Below, one piece after another: positions 45,733-54,138 of a stretch of 64,000 nt of DNA. Numbering within the stretch: the stretch's first letter is position 1; each line of letters starts with the position of its first letter. The notes below the pieces were generated by a model. That model was given only the letters and a program-made list of their open reading frames with translations. It was not told the DNA's origin and made no database searches. The position numbers and the translations under genes were made by a program. Source of the stretch: a bacterium (GTDB lineage: Bacteria; Krumholzibacteriota; Krumholzibacteriia; LZORAL124-64-63); assembly GCA_016712675.1 (NCBI GenBank), contig JADJQR010000001.1:3968001-4032000 (forward strand), given 5' to 3'.

Positions 45733-47199
45733 ATGCGTTCCCGACTGCGCACCACGGCCGCGCTGCTTCTGCTGGCGCTCGCCCCGGTCGCCGCGTTTGC
45801 GGCATTGAAGTCCGTGCCCGACCACGCCGACCTGGCCGGCCCCTACGACACCGGCCCGGCGGTGACTGCGGCCTGTCTGGACTGCCACGAGGACGTCGCG
45901 CATGACTTCATGAAGACCAGCCACTGGACCTGGGACTCGGCGCAGTCGGTGCTCGGCAAGGGCGACACGACCATCGGCAAGAAGAACCTCGTGAACAACT
46001 ACTGCATCGCGATCAACTCGAACTGGCCGCGCTGCACGAGCTGCCACGCCGGCTACGGCTGGAAGGATGCGGGTTTCGACTTCACGAACCCCGGCGCCGT
46101 CGACTGCCTGGTTTGCCATGACCGCACGGGACTGTACCGCAAGTTCCCGACCGGAGCCGGCCACCCCGTCTACAAGCCCACCGAGTGGGAAGGCAAGATC
46201 TGGGAACCGCAGGACCTGGCCAGCCTGGCGCGCACCGTGGGCTTGCCCACGCGCGCCAACTGCGGCGCCTGCCACTTCGCCGGCGGCGGCGGCAACAACG
46301 TCAAGCACGGCGACATGGAGAGCGCGCTGCTCGAACCTTCGCGCGAGCTGGACGTTCACATGAGCGCAGACGGGCAGGACTTCACCTGCCAGGAATGTCA
46401 CACGACGACGAATCACGACATCGCGGGCCGGGCGATGTTCGCGTCGCCAGGCGCCAAGCGCAGCCACCTCGAGTGCACGTCCTGCCACGACGAGAACGTC
46501 CACGCCAAGCGCATCCTCAACTGGCACGGCAAGAGCATCGCCTGCCAGGCCTGCCACATCCCGGCCATCGCGCGCGCCAACCCGACCAAGACGTGGTGGG
46601 ACTGGTCCACGGCCGGCAAGGATCTGAATTCGCCGCCAGACTCGCTGGGCATGCCCACCTTCGACAAGAAGAAGGGCTCGTTCCGCTGGGAGAAGAACGT
46701 GGTGCCCACGTACGCCTGGTACGACGGCGTCAGCGGTCAGTATCTGCTGGGCGACAAGATGAGCCCCGATGCCGTCACGCATCTGAACCGGCCGCAGGGC
46801 GGCCGCCTGGACTCGGTCGCGAAGATCTTCCCCTTCAAGGTCATGCGCGGCATGCAGCCCTACGACAAGAAGCAGAACATCATCCTCCTGCCCACGCTGT
46901 TCGGGCCGACCGGGTACTGGAAGACGTTCGATTGGGATGCCGCCTTCAAGGAGGGCATGGCCTCGGTCGGGTTGACCTACAGCGGCGACTACGGGTTCGC
47001 CGAGACCGAGTCGTGGTGGAAGGTCAATCACATGGTGGCACCGAAGGAAGCCGCGCTGAAGTGCAAGGACTGCCACGCCAGCGATGGTACCAGTCGCCTG
47101 GACTGGGCGGCGCTTGGCTACACGGGTGACCCGGCGAAGAACCGCGGTGTCTCGCGCTTCGAATTGACGGACGCCTACAACGACATCAACAACAAGTAG
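45733..47199 (+). CDS. Octaheme c-type cytochrome, tetrathionate reductase (Otr) family
   Basis: 488 residues with a signal peptide (1-23). Exactly eight CxxCH heme sites are visible: CLDCH, CTSCH, CLVCH, CGACH, CQECH, CTSCH, CQACH and CKDCH. The stretch NNYCIAINSNWPRCTSCHAG is characteristic of the octaheme tetrathionate reductase family. The Shewanella homologue reduces tetrathionate, nitrite and hydroxylamine in vitro; the physiological substrate is uncertain. The protein is periplasmic. GGAG lies 6 nt before the ATG. No partner quinol oxidase or cytochrome c maturation gene is nearby, so the electron source must lie elsewhere. Confidence 0.92.
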   Translation: MRSRLRTTAALLLLALAPVAAFAALKSVPDHADLAGPYDTGPAVTAACLDCHEDVAHDFMKTSHWTWDSAQSVLGKGDTTIGKKNLVNNYCIAINSNWPRCTSCHAGYGWKDAGFDFTNPGAVDCLVCHDRTGLYRKFPTGAGHPVYKPTEWEGKIWEPQDLASLARTVGLPTRANCGACHFAGGGGNNVKHGDMESALLEPSRELDVHMSADGQDFTCQECHTTTNHDIAGRAMFASPGAKRSHLECTSCHDENVHAKRILNWHGKSIACQACHIPAIARANPTKTWWDWSTAGKDLNSPPDSLGMPTFDKKKGSFRWEKNVVPTYAWYDGVSGQYLLGDKMSPDAVTHLNRPQGGRLDSVAKIFPFKVMRGMQPYDKKQNIILLPTLFGPTGYWKTFDWDAAFKEGMASVGLTYSGDYGFAETESWWKVNHMVAPKEAALKCKDCHASDGTSRLDWAALGYTGDPAKNRGVSRFELTDAYNDINNK

Positions 47200-47217
47200 C
47201 GCCGGCAACGACGCGAT

Positions 47218-47256
47218 CGCGCGGGCCGGGCTCGCCCAGGGCGCCCGGCCCGCGCG
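47218..47256. terminator. Hairpin terminator between convergent genes
   Basis: A 14-bp GC-rich stem (47218-47231 with 47243-47256) with an 11-nt loop, followed on the plus strand by TTTC. It lies 18 nt past the octaheme cytochrome stop. Confidence 0.75.
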
Positions 47257-47290
47257 TTTCAGGTTCGCTGCCGAAGCGGATCGGTCCGGG

Positions 47291-48721
47291 TCAAGCGAGC
47301 GCGACTCCCTGGCCGTGCGTGGGGATGACCACGTCAACACCCGGCAGACTCGCCTCCAGTCGCACCTTCAACGCCAGGGGACCGTCACCTTCGCCATGCA
47401 CCACGAAGATGCGGCGCGGCGGTCGCTTGCAGGTGCCCACCCAGCGCATGATCTCGTCGGCATCGGCATGGCTGGACAGGCCCTCGATGGTACCGACCTG
47501 CGCACCCACGGCCACGTCCTGGCCGTGCATGCGCAGGTGGCGGGCCCCGTCCTGCAACTGGCGACCGCGTGTGCCCAGCGCCTGGTAGCCGGACAGGAGC
47601 ACCAGGTTGCGCGGGTTCGGCAGGTGCCTCACCAGGTGGTGCAGGACGCGACCGCCGGTCATCATGCCGCTGGAGGCGATGATGACGCGCGGACCGTCCA
47701 TCGACGTCAGCATCTTCGACTCGTGCACGGTCCGGTGCAGGTGCACCTGGCGCGGGAACAGCGAATGGCCGTCGCCCAGCCCGGGATCCAGGTTGCCGTC
47801 GCCGAGGTGGCGGGAGTAGATGGCCGTCGCGTCGATGGCCATCGGGCTGTCGATGTGGATCGGCACCTCGGCCAGGTCGCCGTCCTCCATCAGGCCGCGC
47901 AGCATCAGCGCGATCGCCTGCGTGCGTCCCACCGCGAACGCGGGAATCAGCACGACGCCGCGCTTGTGCATGGTGCGCCGGAAATCGGCGCGGATCTGTT
48001 CGAGCACCGGCTTGTAGTCGTGCTTGCGGTTGCCGTAGGTCGATTCGACCACCAGCACGTCGCACGGCGGCAGCGGCTCGGGATCGACATGCAGCGGCAC
48101 GCCGTAGCGGCCCAGGTCGCCGCCGAAGATGATTGTCAGCTCGCCCGGATTGACGCCGTCGGCCGGGGCCTGCGGGCCGCCCACGCGCACCTCGACGAAC
48201 GCCGAGCCGAGGATGTGCCCCGCATTGCGGTAGCGGAAGCGCACCGTGGGCGAGAGGACCCGCCACTTGCCGAACTGCGTCGCACGCACCAGCTTCAGCG
48301 CCGCCAGCGCGTCCATCTCCGTGTAGAGGGGTTCGGCCGGGGTATGGCGGCTGAAGCCCTTCTTGTTCGCGAAGGCCGCGTCTTCCTCCTGCAGCCGCGC
48401 CGCGTCCATCAGCACCAGCTCCAGCAGCTCGACCGTGGGCGGCGTGGCGTGGATGGTACCCTTGAACCCGTACTTCATCAGCCGCGGCGTCCAGCCCGTG
48501 TGGTCGATGTGCGCATGCGTGAGCACCACGTCGTGCAGGAAGCCGGGCTCGAACCCGGGATCGGCCCAGTTGCGCAGGCGCAGTTCCTTCAGGCCCTGGA
48601 ACATGCCGCAGTCGACCAGCAGCCGGCGGCCGCCGGCCTCCAGGAGGTGGCGGCTGCCGGTGACGGTGCCGGCCGCACCGTGGAAGGACAGGTGGATGCC
48701 GTCTCCCGCTACTCGCTGCAT
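47291..48721 (-). CDS. MBL-fold beta-CASP RNA-processing exonuclease family protein
   Basis: 476 residues. The metallo-beta-lactamase motif HAHIDHTG (near residue 70) and the downstream GHILGSAF and GGDLGRYG give the zinc site. The beta-CASP part follows with ESTYGNRKH, PAFAVGRTQ, ASSGMMTGGRVLHHL and the C-terminal SSHADADE and VHGEGDGPLAL. This matches the bacterial CPSF/YSH1-like RNase family, which acts on RNA in the cytoplasm. ATG 48721 is preceded by AAAGG 9 nt upstream; the longer open frame belongs to the upstream gene region. Confidence 0.92.
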   Translation of the reverse strand: MQRVAGDGIHLSFHGAAGTVTGSRHLLEAGGRRLLVDCGMFQGLKELRLRNWADPGFEPGFLHDVVLTHAHIDHTGWTPRLMKYGFKGTIHATPPTVELLELVLMDAARLQEEDAAFANKKGFSRHTPAEPLYTEMDALAALKLVRATQFGKWRVLSPTVRFRYRNAGHILGSAFVEVRVGGPQAPADGVNPGELTIIFGGDLGRYGVPLHVDPEPLPPCDVLVVESTYGNRKHDYKPVLEQIRADFRRTMHKRGVVLIPAFAVGRTQAIALMLRGLMEDGDLAEVPIHIDSPMAIDATAIYSRHLGDGNLDPGLGDGHSLFPRQVHLHRTVHESKMLTSMDGPRVIIASSGMMTGGRVLHHLVRHLPNPRNLVLLSGYQALGTRGRQLQDGARHLRMHGQDVAVGAQVGTIEGLSSHADADEIMRWVGTCKRPPRRIFVVHGEGDGPLALKVRLEASLPGVDVVIPTHGQGVALA

Positions 48722-48792
48722 GGGGCTGCCTTTCGTTGGACGCGCCAGGTTGGCGCAACTGGGCAGGTGACCGCAACAGGGTAGACGCAAGA

Positions 48793-48818
48793 GCCCCCCG
48801 GGCACAAGCCCGGGGGGC
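48793..48818 (-). terminator. Hairpin after the sigma-factor-linked gene
   Basis: A perfect 11-bp GC stem with an ACAA-type 4-nt loop, about 40 nt beyond the stop of the gene at 48859-49596. It probably separates that unit from the beta-CASP gene. Confidence 0.65.
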
Positions 48819-48858
48819 GACGGCCCAGGCGGCCGCACGGGGCAGGTCGGCGTCCGCT

Positions 48859-49596
48859 CTAGGGTACCTTCTCGCCTTCGACGTCCACGGTGATGATCCG
48901 GCGCCCGTCGGGCGTGTCCTCGACGCGGACCTGCGCGTCGCCCTCGATGCCGGCGGCGGCCATCTGGGCCATGATCTGCGCGCGGATCTCGTCGGCCGTC
49001 TCGCCACTCAACTCCATCTCGAGACCCAGCACATCGTGCCCGAAGCGCGCCAGAAGGCTCTCCCGCACGCTGCCGTTGAGCGGTTCGACCGAGACGCTCG
49101 TCGCTGACAAGCCCGGCACCTGCGCGCGCAAATCCGCCTCGAGGGACGCGGCCTCCACGTCGCGGCCCCAGGCCATGACCTCGAACACGGTGCCGTCCGT
49201 CGAGCCCCGCAGGTTGAAGTTCACGCCCTCGACCTCCGGGCGCGAGGCGAAGAACCGGTCCAGGTCTTCCTCGAGCCGACGCAGGCTGTCGTCGGCCTTC
49301 GCGCCGGTCAGGCCCTCCATCGTGATTGTGAGCTTCTGCCCCATCTCGACCTCCGTCGTGGTCGAGGTCGAACAGGCGCCCACCCCGAGCAGGGCCACAG
49401 CCAGGCCGGCCAGGGCCAGCCGCGTGGTGCGGTTCCAGGGATTCAGCAGCATGAGGTACCTCCGGTGACGCGGGTAACGGGTGTGGTAGGCGGTCAGCAG
49501 GTCGGCTTCGAGCCGGCCACGATGGCCCGGTGATGGCCGCGGCGTCGTCGCCGCCAGGCTGTCCCGGATCGTCGCCTTCAGTCGCCGTGCAGACAT
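48859..49596 (-). CDS. Sigma-factor-linked membrane protein or lipoprotein (possible anti-sigma partner)
   Basis: 245 residues from ATG 49596. This start overlaps the sigma gene stop by 19 nt and has GGGGAGG upstream. A basic cytoplasmic N terminus (1-48) precedes a hydrophobic segment ending LLGVGACS (about 55-75), and an extracytoplasmic domain follows with a periodic repeated pattern (EVMAWGRDVEAASLEADLRA, AEIRAQIMAQMAAAGIEG). An in-frame ATG at 49452 also has GGAGG 6 nt upstream. That start would make a normal lipoprotein with a V-G-A-C lipobox, so two products are possible. Topology and pairing with an ECF sigma factor suggest an anti-sigma role, but no ZAS-type zinc motif is present. 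Confidence 0.6.
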   Translation of the reverse strand: MSARRLKATIRDSLAATTPRPSPGHRGRLEADLLTAYHTRYPRHRRYLMLLNPWNRTTRLALAGLAVALLGVGACSTSTTTEVEMGQKLTITMEGLTGAKADDSLRRLEEDLDRFFASRPEVEGVNFNLRGSTDGTVFEVMAWGRDVEAASLEADLRAQVPGLSATSVSVEPLNGSVRESLLARFGHDVLGLEMELSGETADEIRAQIMAQMAAAGIEGDAQVRVEDTPDGRRIITVDVEGEKVP

Positions 49597-50213
49597 GGCG
49601 CGCCTCCCCTGGTTGTGTCCGTCGCTTCCGTCGGAAGTTCCTGTCGCATCCTCTGCAGTGCCCGTGCGCAACGCTTCTTGACCGCATCGCGGGAAAGCCC
49701 CAGCACCTGCGCGATGTCGCCGGTGTCCAGGCCCTGTCCGTAGCGCAGCTCGAGCAACTCGCCCGTCGCCTCGTCCTGCCGCCGCAGCCAGGCCCGCACG
49801 GCACGGGCTTCCTCGTCCCGTACCAGCGCTCCGAGGGCGTCGGGCCGATCGGACGCGAGCGAGCCCTCGAGCTCGTCGGTCCACGCCGACGCCTGGCGTG
49901 CCCCGCCGAACGCCGCCCGCCGCCGCTGGTGGTCGATCACCGCATTCCGGGCCATCCCGAGCACCCAGGCGAAGACCGGTCCACGACCGGCGTCGAACCC
50001 CTCCAGCCCGACGACGACGCGTCCGAAGACGGTCGCCACCAGGTCCTCCACGTCCTCGGCCCCGCGCACCCGGGCGCCGACGAACCGGCACACGGGGTCG
50101 TAGAGCTCCGCATAGAGGCGCCGGAAGGCTTCCTCGCTGCCGCGCCGCGCCAGTTCCAGCAGCAGCCGCTGGCGCGCGTCACGCACGTTCAGGCCCAATG
50201 CCAACAGGTCCAC
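49578..50213 (-). CDS. ECF-type RNA polymerase sigma factor
   Basis: 211 residues. Region 2 is seen in FRRLYAELYDPVCRFVGARV and AEDVEDLVATVFGRV; region 4 in LLELRYGQGLDTGDIAQVLG then LSRDAVKKRCARALQRMRQE. There is no region 1 or 3, the mark of ECF sigma factors. The start is GTG 50213 with weak ribosome-binding complementarity, so it is uncertain by a few codons. The linked downstream gene is membrane-anchored, as expected for an envelope-stress regulon. The neighbouring Ala/Cys-rich exported protein could be a target (inference). Confidence 0.88.
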   Translation of the reverse strand: MDLLALGLNVRDARQRLLLELARRGSEEAFRRLYAELYDPVCRFVGARVRGAEDVEDLVATVFGRVVVGLEGFDAGRGPVFAWVLGMARNAVIDHQRRRAAFGGARQASAWTDELEGSLASDRPDALGALVRDEEARAVRAWLRRQDEATGELLELRYGQGLDTGDIAQVLGLSRDAVKKRCARALQRMRQELPTEATDTTRGGAPCLHGD

Positions 50214-50314
50214 CTCGCGCCCGGGTCATTCATGACGAGGTTCCGACACCCCACGATACGCAGCCGGCCGGCAGCGGGGACACGTGGATCCCGCGACCGG
50301 GCGCACCAGAAAAG

Positions 50315-50343
50315 AGCGCGGGAACCGATGGGGTTCCCGCGCT
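50315..50343 (-). terminator. Terminator of the Ala/Cys-rich protein gene
   Basis: A 12-bp stem with a 5-nt loop, followed on the minus strand by CTTTTCTGG. It lies about 80 nt beyond the stop at 50421. Confidence 0.8.
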
Positions 50344-50420
50344 TCGTCCCCCGGTGATGGACCGGAGTCCCGTCGATCCCTGTGGCGCGCTCGGTCGCCT
50401 GGCTCGATGGATCGAAGAAC

Positions 50421-51023
50421 CTACTTCGAGGCCACCTTCTTCTGCGCCTCGACCGTCTTCGTCTCGGTCGCTGCCTTCTGGGCATCAGCGCCCTTCTGGC
50501 TGCAGCAACCCTTGCTCGCCGCAGCCGCCGTCGCGCAACCGGCCTCTCCACCGGCCTCGACCGTCATCGCGGCATTCTGGAACACGGCCTCGGCGTCGCC
50601 GGCAGCGGCCTTCATGGCCTCCGCGCCCTTCACGCAGGTGCCCTGCGAAGCCGCCGCAGCGGTCGCGCAGGTGCCCTGGGTCGCGGCAGCGGCGGTCAGT
50701 TCGGCCTTGGCGGCGCAGGCACCGGCAGCCGCCTTGGTGGCGCAGTCGCCGGCAGCGGCAGTCTTGGCGCAGGCACCGGCAGCCGCCTTCGTGGCGCAGG
50801 CGGAACCCGCGTCCGTCGTCTTGAGATCGGCGGTCATGGCCTCGGCGGTCGTGGCAGCGGCGGTCTTGGCGTCAGCGGTCTTGGAGCACGAAGAACTGGC
50901 CGAAGCGGACTTGGCCTCGGCGGACTTGGCCTTGGCGCCCGAGCACTCCGAGCCGGCCCAGGCCGCCGCAGCGAATGCCATCACGACCAGCGCCGTTACC
51001 GTCAAGAGGGAGAACTTCTTCAT
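50421..51023 (-). CDS. Exported Ala/Cys/Lys-rich repeat protein
   Basis: 200 residues. A signal peptide (SLLTVTALVVMAFAAAAWAG) is followed by low-complexity sequence that is mostly Ala, Lys, Thr, Ser and Gly with 11 Cys. Short units such as ACATKAAAGACAKTAAAGD recur with Cys about every 8 residues through the middle. No known family fits. The even Cys spacing suggests disulfide pairing or metal binding outside the cytoplasm, possibly a long helical or coiled shape. AAAGGA precedes ATG 51023. It has its own good promoter and terminator, so it is probably well expressed. Confidence 0.7.
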   Translation of the reverse strand: MKKFSLLTVTALVVMAFAAAAWAGSECSGAKAKSAEAKSASASSSCSKTADAKTAAATTAEAMTADLKTTDAGSACATKAAAGACAKTAAAGDCATKAAAGACAAKAELTAAAATQGTCATAAAASQGTCVKGAEAMKAAAGDAEAVFQNAAMTVEAGGEAGCATAAAASKGCCSQKGADAQKAATETKTVEAQKKVASK

Positions 51024-51139
51024 GGTTCGTCCTTTCGCAACGGACCGCACGCGGTCCGGGGCTTGTCAAGAGCGGCGGTGGGTGCACGCTCCGGTTGCAT
51101 GCTCGGGCAGAAGTGCGCGAACAGACCAGATACACGATG

Positions 51140-51167
51140 ATTATAGTATGAGTTCCCGTTTCCGCAA
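51140..51167 (-). promoter_or_regulatory. Promoter of the Ala/Cys-rich protein gene
   Basis: On the minus strand TTGCGG (51167-51162) and a perfect TATAAT (51145-51140) are 16 nt apart. Transcription would begin near 51133, giving a leader of about 110 nt. Confidence 0.6.
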
Positions 51168-51663
51168 TCCCAACCCGCGGAATGCGCCCCGGTCAAGCGC
51201 CAACGACAGCGGGCCCGACGGTTTCCCGTCGGGCCCGGTCTTCCCGGCCGACCAGCTGCAGTCAGGAACCGAGGGGGATCGGCGTGCCCTACACTGGCCG
51301 CTCGGCGGGTCCGGCTACCGGGTCGGGGCCGGAGGCCGGACTCTGGGGATGATCCTCGGAAGGCCGGCTCCGCTGCCGACAAGGCTGAACGTCCACCGGG
51401 GGGGCATGTTACCCAGCTTCTGTTCGACCCTGGCCGGTGCCTGTCCACCCCGGGATCCGGATGGTGACCAGGTGATGTCGGATCCCGTCGCAGGGGACGT
51501 CCAGGCGCGCGGGAGACCGGCCTTCCGATTCGTTCGTGCCGACGGGGTGCCGCCGACGCTCACGGGGGTCACGAAAGCGGAATCCACATGGGCGCGCCTG
51601 AGGGAAGACCGAGGTTTGACTCAGGTTCACCTCTAGTTCTGTATAATGTTTATTGTCAACATG
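51168..51663. other. Intergenic interval of about 500 nt with an orphan promoter-like site and a hairpin
   Basis: No frame has a recognisable product. At the right end lies an AT-rich patch: TTGACA on the minus strand (51659-51654) with TAGAGG 18 nt on, and TATAAT on the plus strand (51642-51647). At the left end is a strong hairpin (51211-51236). A short non-coding transcript between them is possible. Confidence 0.4.
51211..51236. terminator. Strong hairpin, terminator-like
   Basis: A perfect 11-bp stem (GGGCCCGACGG with its complement) with a TTTC loop. There is no long T-run. It may end transcription coming from the regulator gene at 51664 or from an unknown RNA. Confidence 0.55.
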
Positions 51664-53913
51664 TTAATGAGATTCCGCGAATACCCGCGACTGCACCATC
51701 AGGTCGCCGCCGGCTTCGCCGGCATGTGCGAACAGGACCAGCAAGCCATCGTCGCTCACCGCCAGGGAGCCGCCTGCATAGCCGGGCAGCTCGGCCAGCG
51801 GCAGGGAAACGCCGGTGGCCAGGTCGTGCCGCATCAGAACGGCCGCCCCCCGCGTGCGCAGCACCCAGAGGATTGCGTCGCTGACCAGTCGCCAAGTGGC
51901 GCGCTCGCCCGCGGGCAGACCCGGAATCAGAAGCTCGGGCGTCGCACCCGGGGCCAGCGACAGGCGCCACAGTCCAGGCCGCCCCGGGCGCGTGTGGTAG
52001 AGCTGGAGGCCATCGGCCGCTTCAGCGGCCGTCAGCCCCCCCTCGCGGGTCAGGGTTTGCCGCGACGCGTCCACCGGGTCGATCCGGTGCACCTGCCAGC
52101 CATCGCCCAGGTCGGCCGCTACCAGGAGGGCGCGGCCGTCACGGGTCCAACCGGCCGGCAAGGCGTCATCCGCCTCCAAGGGCAGCGTCCGGGGCCGACC
52201 GCCGGCCACAGCCACCACCATCACCTCGGCGCCCTCGCCACCGACGGCGCGGAAGGCCACCCGGGTACCGTCGGGCGACCAGCGCGGTGCCGACAGGGAC
52301 GCGCCCTCGACCTCGGCCAGGAGCACCGGGCCCGTTCCGTCCCTGCCGGCGACCCATAGGGCTGGCTTGCCCGACCGTTGCGACACAAAGACCACACGCC
52401 CGGTGGCCGGGTCCAGGTCGGCGTCCGCTTCCCACCGGGTCGAGACCAGGAACGGCGCGGTCTCGAACTGCAAGGGCTCACGCCCGGTGGTGCGCAGGCC
52501 CCAGATGTCCTGATCCAGGCGAACCTGTTCCCAGGCCAAGTCGCCGGTGCCCACGGCAATGGTCGGGTTCAGGCAGAGATCGGCCGCATCCAGCAACTGC
52601 CGCGCGGGGCCGCCGCCGGCAGCCACGACCCACAGCTCGAACCGGCCGCCCGTGGCGGCGGCATAGACCAGGCGGTTTCCGGTTGGCGTCCAGGCCAGCC
52701 CCCCGATCGGTCCGCGCGCGTTGACGACCCGTTCGGGCCGACCTCCAGGCCAGGCGGCGCGGTGGATCGCGCCGGCACCGCCCGGTTCGAGCGCCACCCA
52801 GGCCAACCACTTCCCGTCGGGGGAAAAGCGCGGCTGGACGTCGCCGATCGCCCCGGTGGGCGGCACGGGCACCCACGGCGCGTCGGGATCCGCGAGCGCC
52901 AGGCCTGCCAGTCGGTACGGAGCCTCTTCCGTGCCCCGGGCGGCCCACGCCAAGTGCGTGCCGTCGGCCGAAACGGCCAACCCGTCCACCAGCGAGGCGA
53001 CCGTGCGTAGGCGGTGCACCGGTCCGCCCAGCGAGGCGACCAGGCAGATCGCGGTGGCGGTGTCGGCCGTCTGCGCAAAGGCCAGGCTCTGCCCGTCCGG
53101 CATCCAGACCGGCCACGCCGGCCAGCCGGGCTCGGCCGTCAAGCGCAGCGCCGTCTCGGAATTGCGCTGCTTGACGTAGATCCCGGGTGCGTCGCCCCCG
53201 GGCCCCGACCAGGCGAAGGCCACGCGCGTGCCGTCGGGCGCAAGCGCCGGATGCAGTTCGCGACCCGGGTAGCTGGTCAGCGGTGACGGTTCGGCTGCCG
53301 GATGCGGCAGGTCGCGCCGCGGCCACCGCCAGGACGCGACGAGCACCAGGGCCACCAGCAACGGTACGACCAGCCACAGGATGCGAACCGGAAAGCGGCG
53401 GCGTGGCGGGGATGGCGCAGTGACCGGAGGTGCGGCCGAAGGCGACGCTGGTGGCGCGGGCGCCGACGCGGCGGGCGCCGATCCGTTCGGCATGGCGGAC
53501 ACCGCGGGCACCTCAGGCACCTCAGGATCCGGCCGCACCTCCGTGTCTGGACTGGCATCCACCTCGGGGCCCACCTCAGAGCCGGGCGCGACCGGCATGA
53601 TCAGGCGGTAGCCGTGTTGGCGGATCGTCTCGATGTACTGCGGGCGCCGCGCATCGTCGCCGAAGACACGGCGTAGCTCGCTGACCGCGCGCGTGAGGAT
53701 CTCCTCGCCCACCACCGTGTCGGCCCACACCTCGTCCAGCAGGTCCTGGCGCGTGACGACGCCCCCGCCGGCGTCGACCAGCACCAGCAGCACGCGCATG
53801 ATGCGCGGCTCGATCTGGTGCACGCCGCCGGGACCGGTGACGCGGTTGAGGTCCACCTGTATGAGCCAGGGGCCGAGTCGGAAGGGGGCGGGGAATCCGG
53901 ATGACCTGGCCAT
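51664..53913 (-). CDS. Membrane-anchored winged-helix regulator with C-terminal beta-propeller
   Basis: 749 residues. The N terminus is a winged-helix DNA-binding domain of the Trans_reg_C/OmpR type (about 10-108, with LVDAGGGVVTRQDLLDEVWA then RRPQYIETIRQHGYRLI). A Pro/Ala-rich linker (110-180) follows, then one transmembrane helix (VRILWLVVPLLVALVLVASW, about 185-205), then WD40/TolB-like propeller blades (HPALAPDGTRVAFAWSG, QPRFSPDGKWLAWVALEPGG, APRWSPDGTRVAFRAVGG and others). This is the CadC-like layout with a propeller sensor outside the membrane. ATG 53913 follows a weak ribosome-binding site. It is divergent from the thioredoxin-like gene. Confidence 0.85.
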   Translation of the reverse strand: MARSSGFPAPFRLGPWLIQVDLNRVTGPGGVHQIEPRIMRVLLVLVDAGGGVVTRQDLLDEVWADTVVGEEILTRAVSELRRVFGDDARRPQYIETIRQHGYRLIMPVAPGSEVGPEVDASPDTEVRPDPEVPEVPAVSAMPNGSAPAASAPAPPASPSAAPPVTAPSPPRRRFPVRILWLVVPLLVALVLVASWRWPRRDLPHPAAEPSPLTSYPGRELHPALAPDGTRVAFAWSGPGGDAPGIYVKQRNSETALRLTAEPGWPAWPVWMPDGQSLAFAQTADTATAICLVASLGGPVHRLRTVASLVDGLAVSADGTHLAWAARGTEEAPYRLAGLALADPDAPWVPVPPTGAIGDVQPRFSPDGKWLAWVALEPGGAGAIHRAAWPGGRPERVVNARGPIGGLAWTPTGNRLVYAAATGGRFELWVVAAGGGPARQLLDAADLCLNPTIAVGTGDLAWEQVRLDQDIWGLRTTGREPLQFETAPFLVSTRWEADADLDPATGRVVFVSQRSGKPALWVAGRDGTGPVLLAEVEGASLSAPRWSPDGTRVAFRAVGGEGAEVMVVAVAGGRPRTLPLEADDALPAGWTRDGRALLVAADLGDGWQVHRIDPVDASRQTLTREGGLTAAEAADGLQLYHTRPGRPGLWRLSLAPGATPELLIPGLPAGERATWRLVSDAILWVLRTRGAAVLMRHDLATGVSLPLAELPGYAGGSLAVSDDGLLVLFAHAGEAGGDLMVQSRVFAESH

Positions 53914-54033
53914 GCGTCCGTCCAGCGAGGGGACTGCCCGCCGGGCGCGCCCCGGGCAGGGGCCGTGCGGGATCGCCTTCCGGCGCGGCGGTGCCGAACG
54001 GGTCGCCCGCGTCGCCGGTTGCATCGTCGACTC

Positions 54034-54062
54034 AGTATAAGGGAAGGTCCGGTAGCTGTTTA
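54034..54062 (-). promoter_or_regulatory. Promoter of the membrane winged-helix regulator
   Basis: On the minus strand TAAACA (54062-54057) and TATACT (54039-54034) are 17 nt apart. The gene start is about 115 nt further. Confidence 0.45.
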
Positions 54063-54138
54063 CTGCGAAATCAGGTCCTGCTAGCCTTGGGCCGCGACCG
54101 AAGGCATCGGGCTGCTGCACCGAGAGGACGACACGGAC

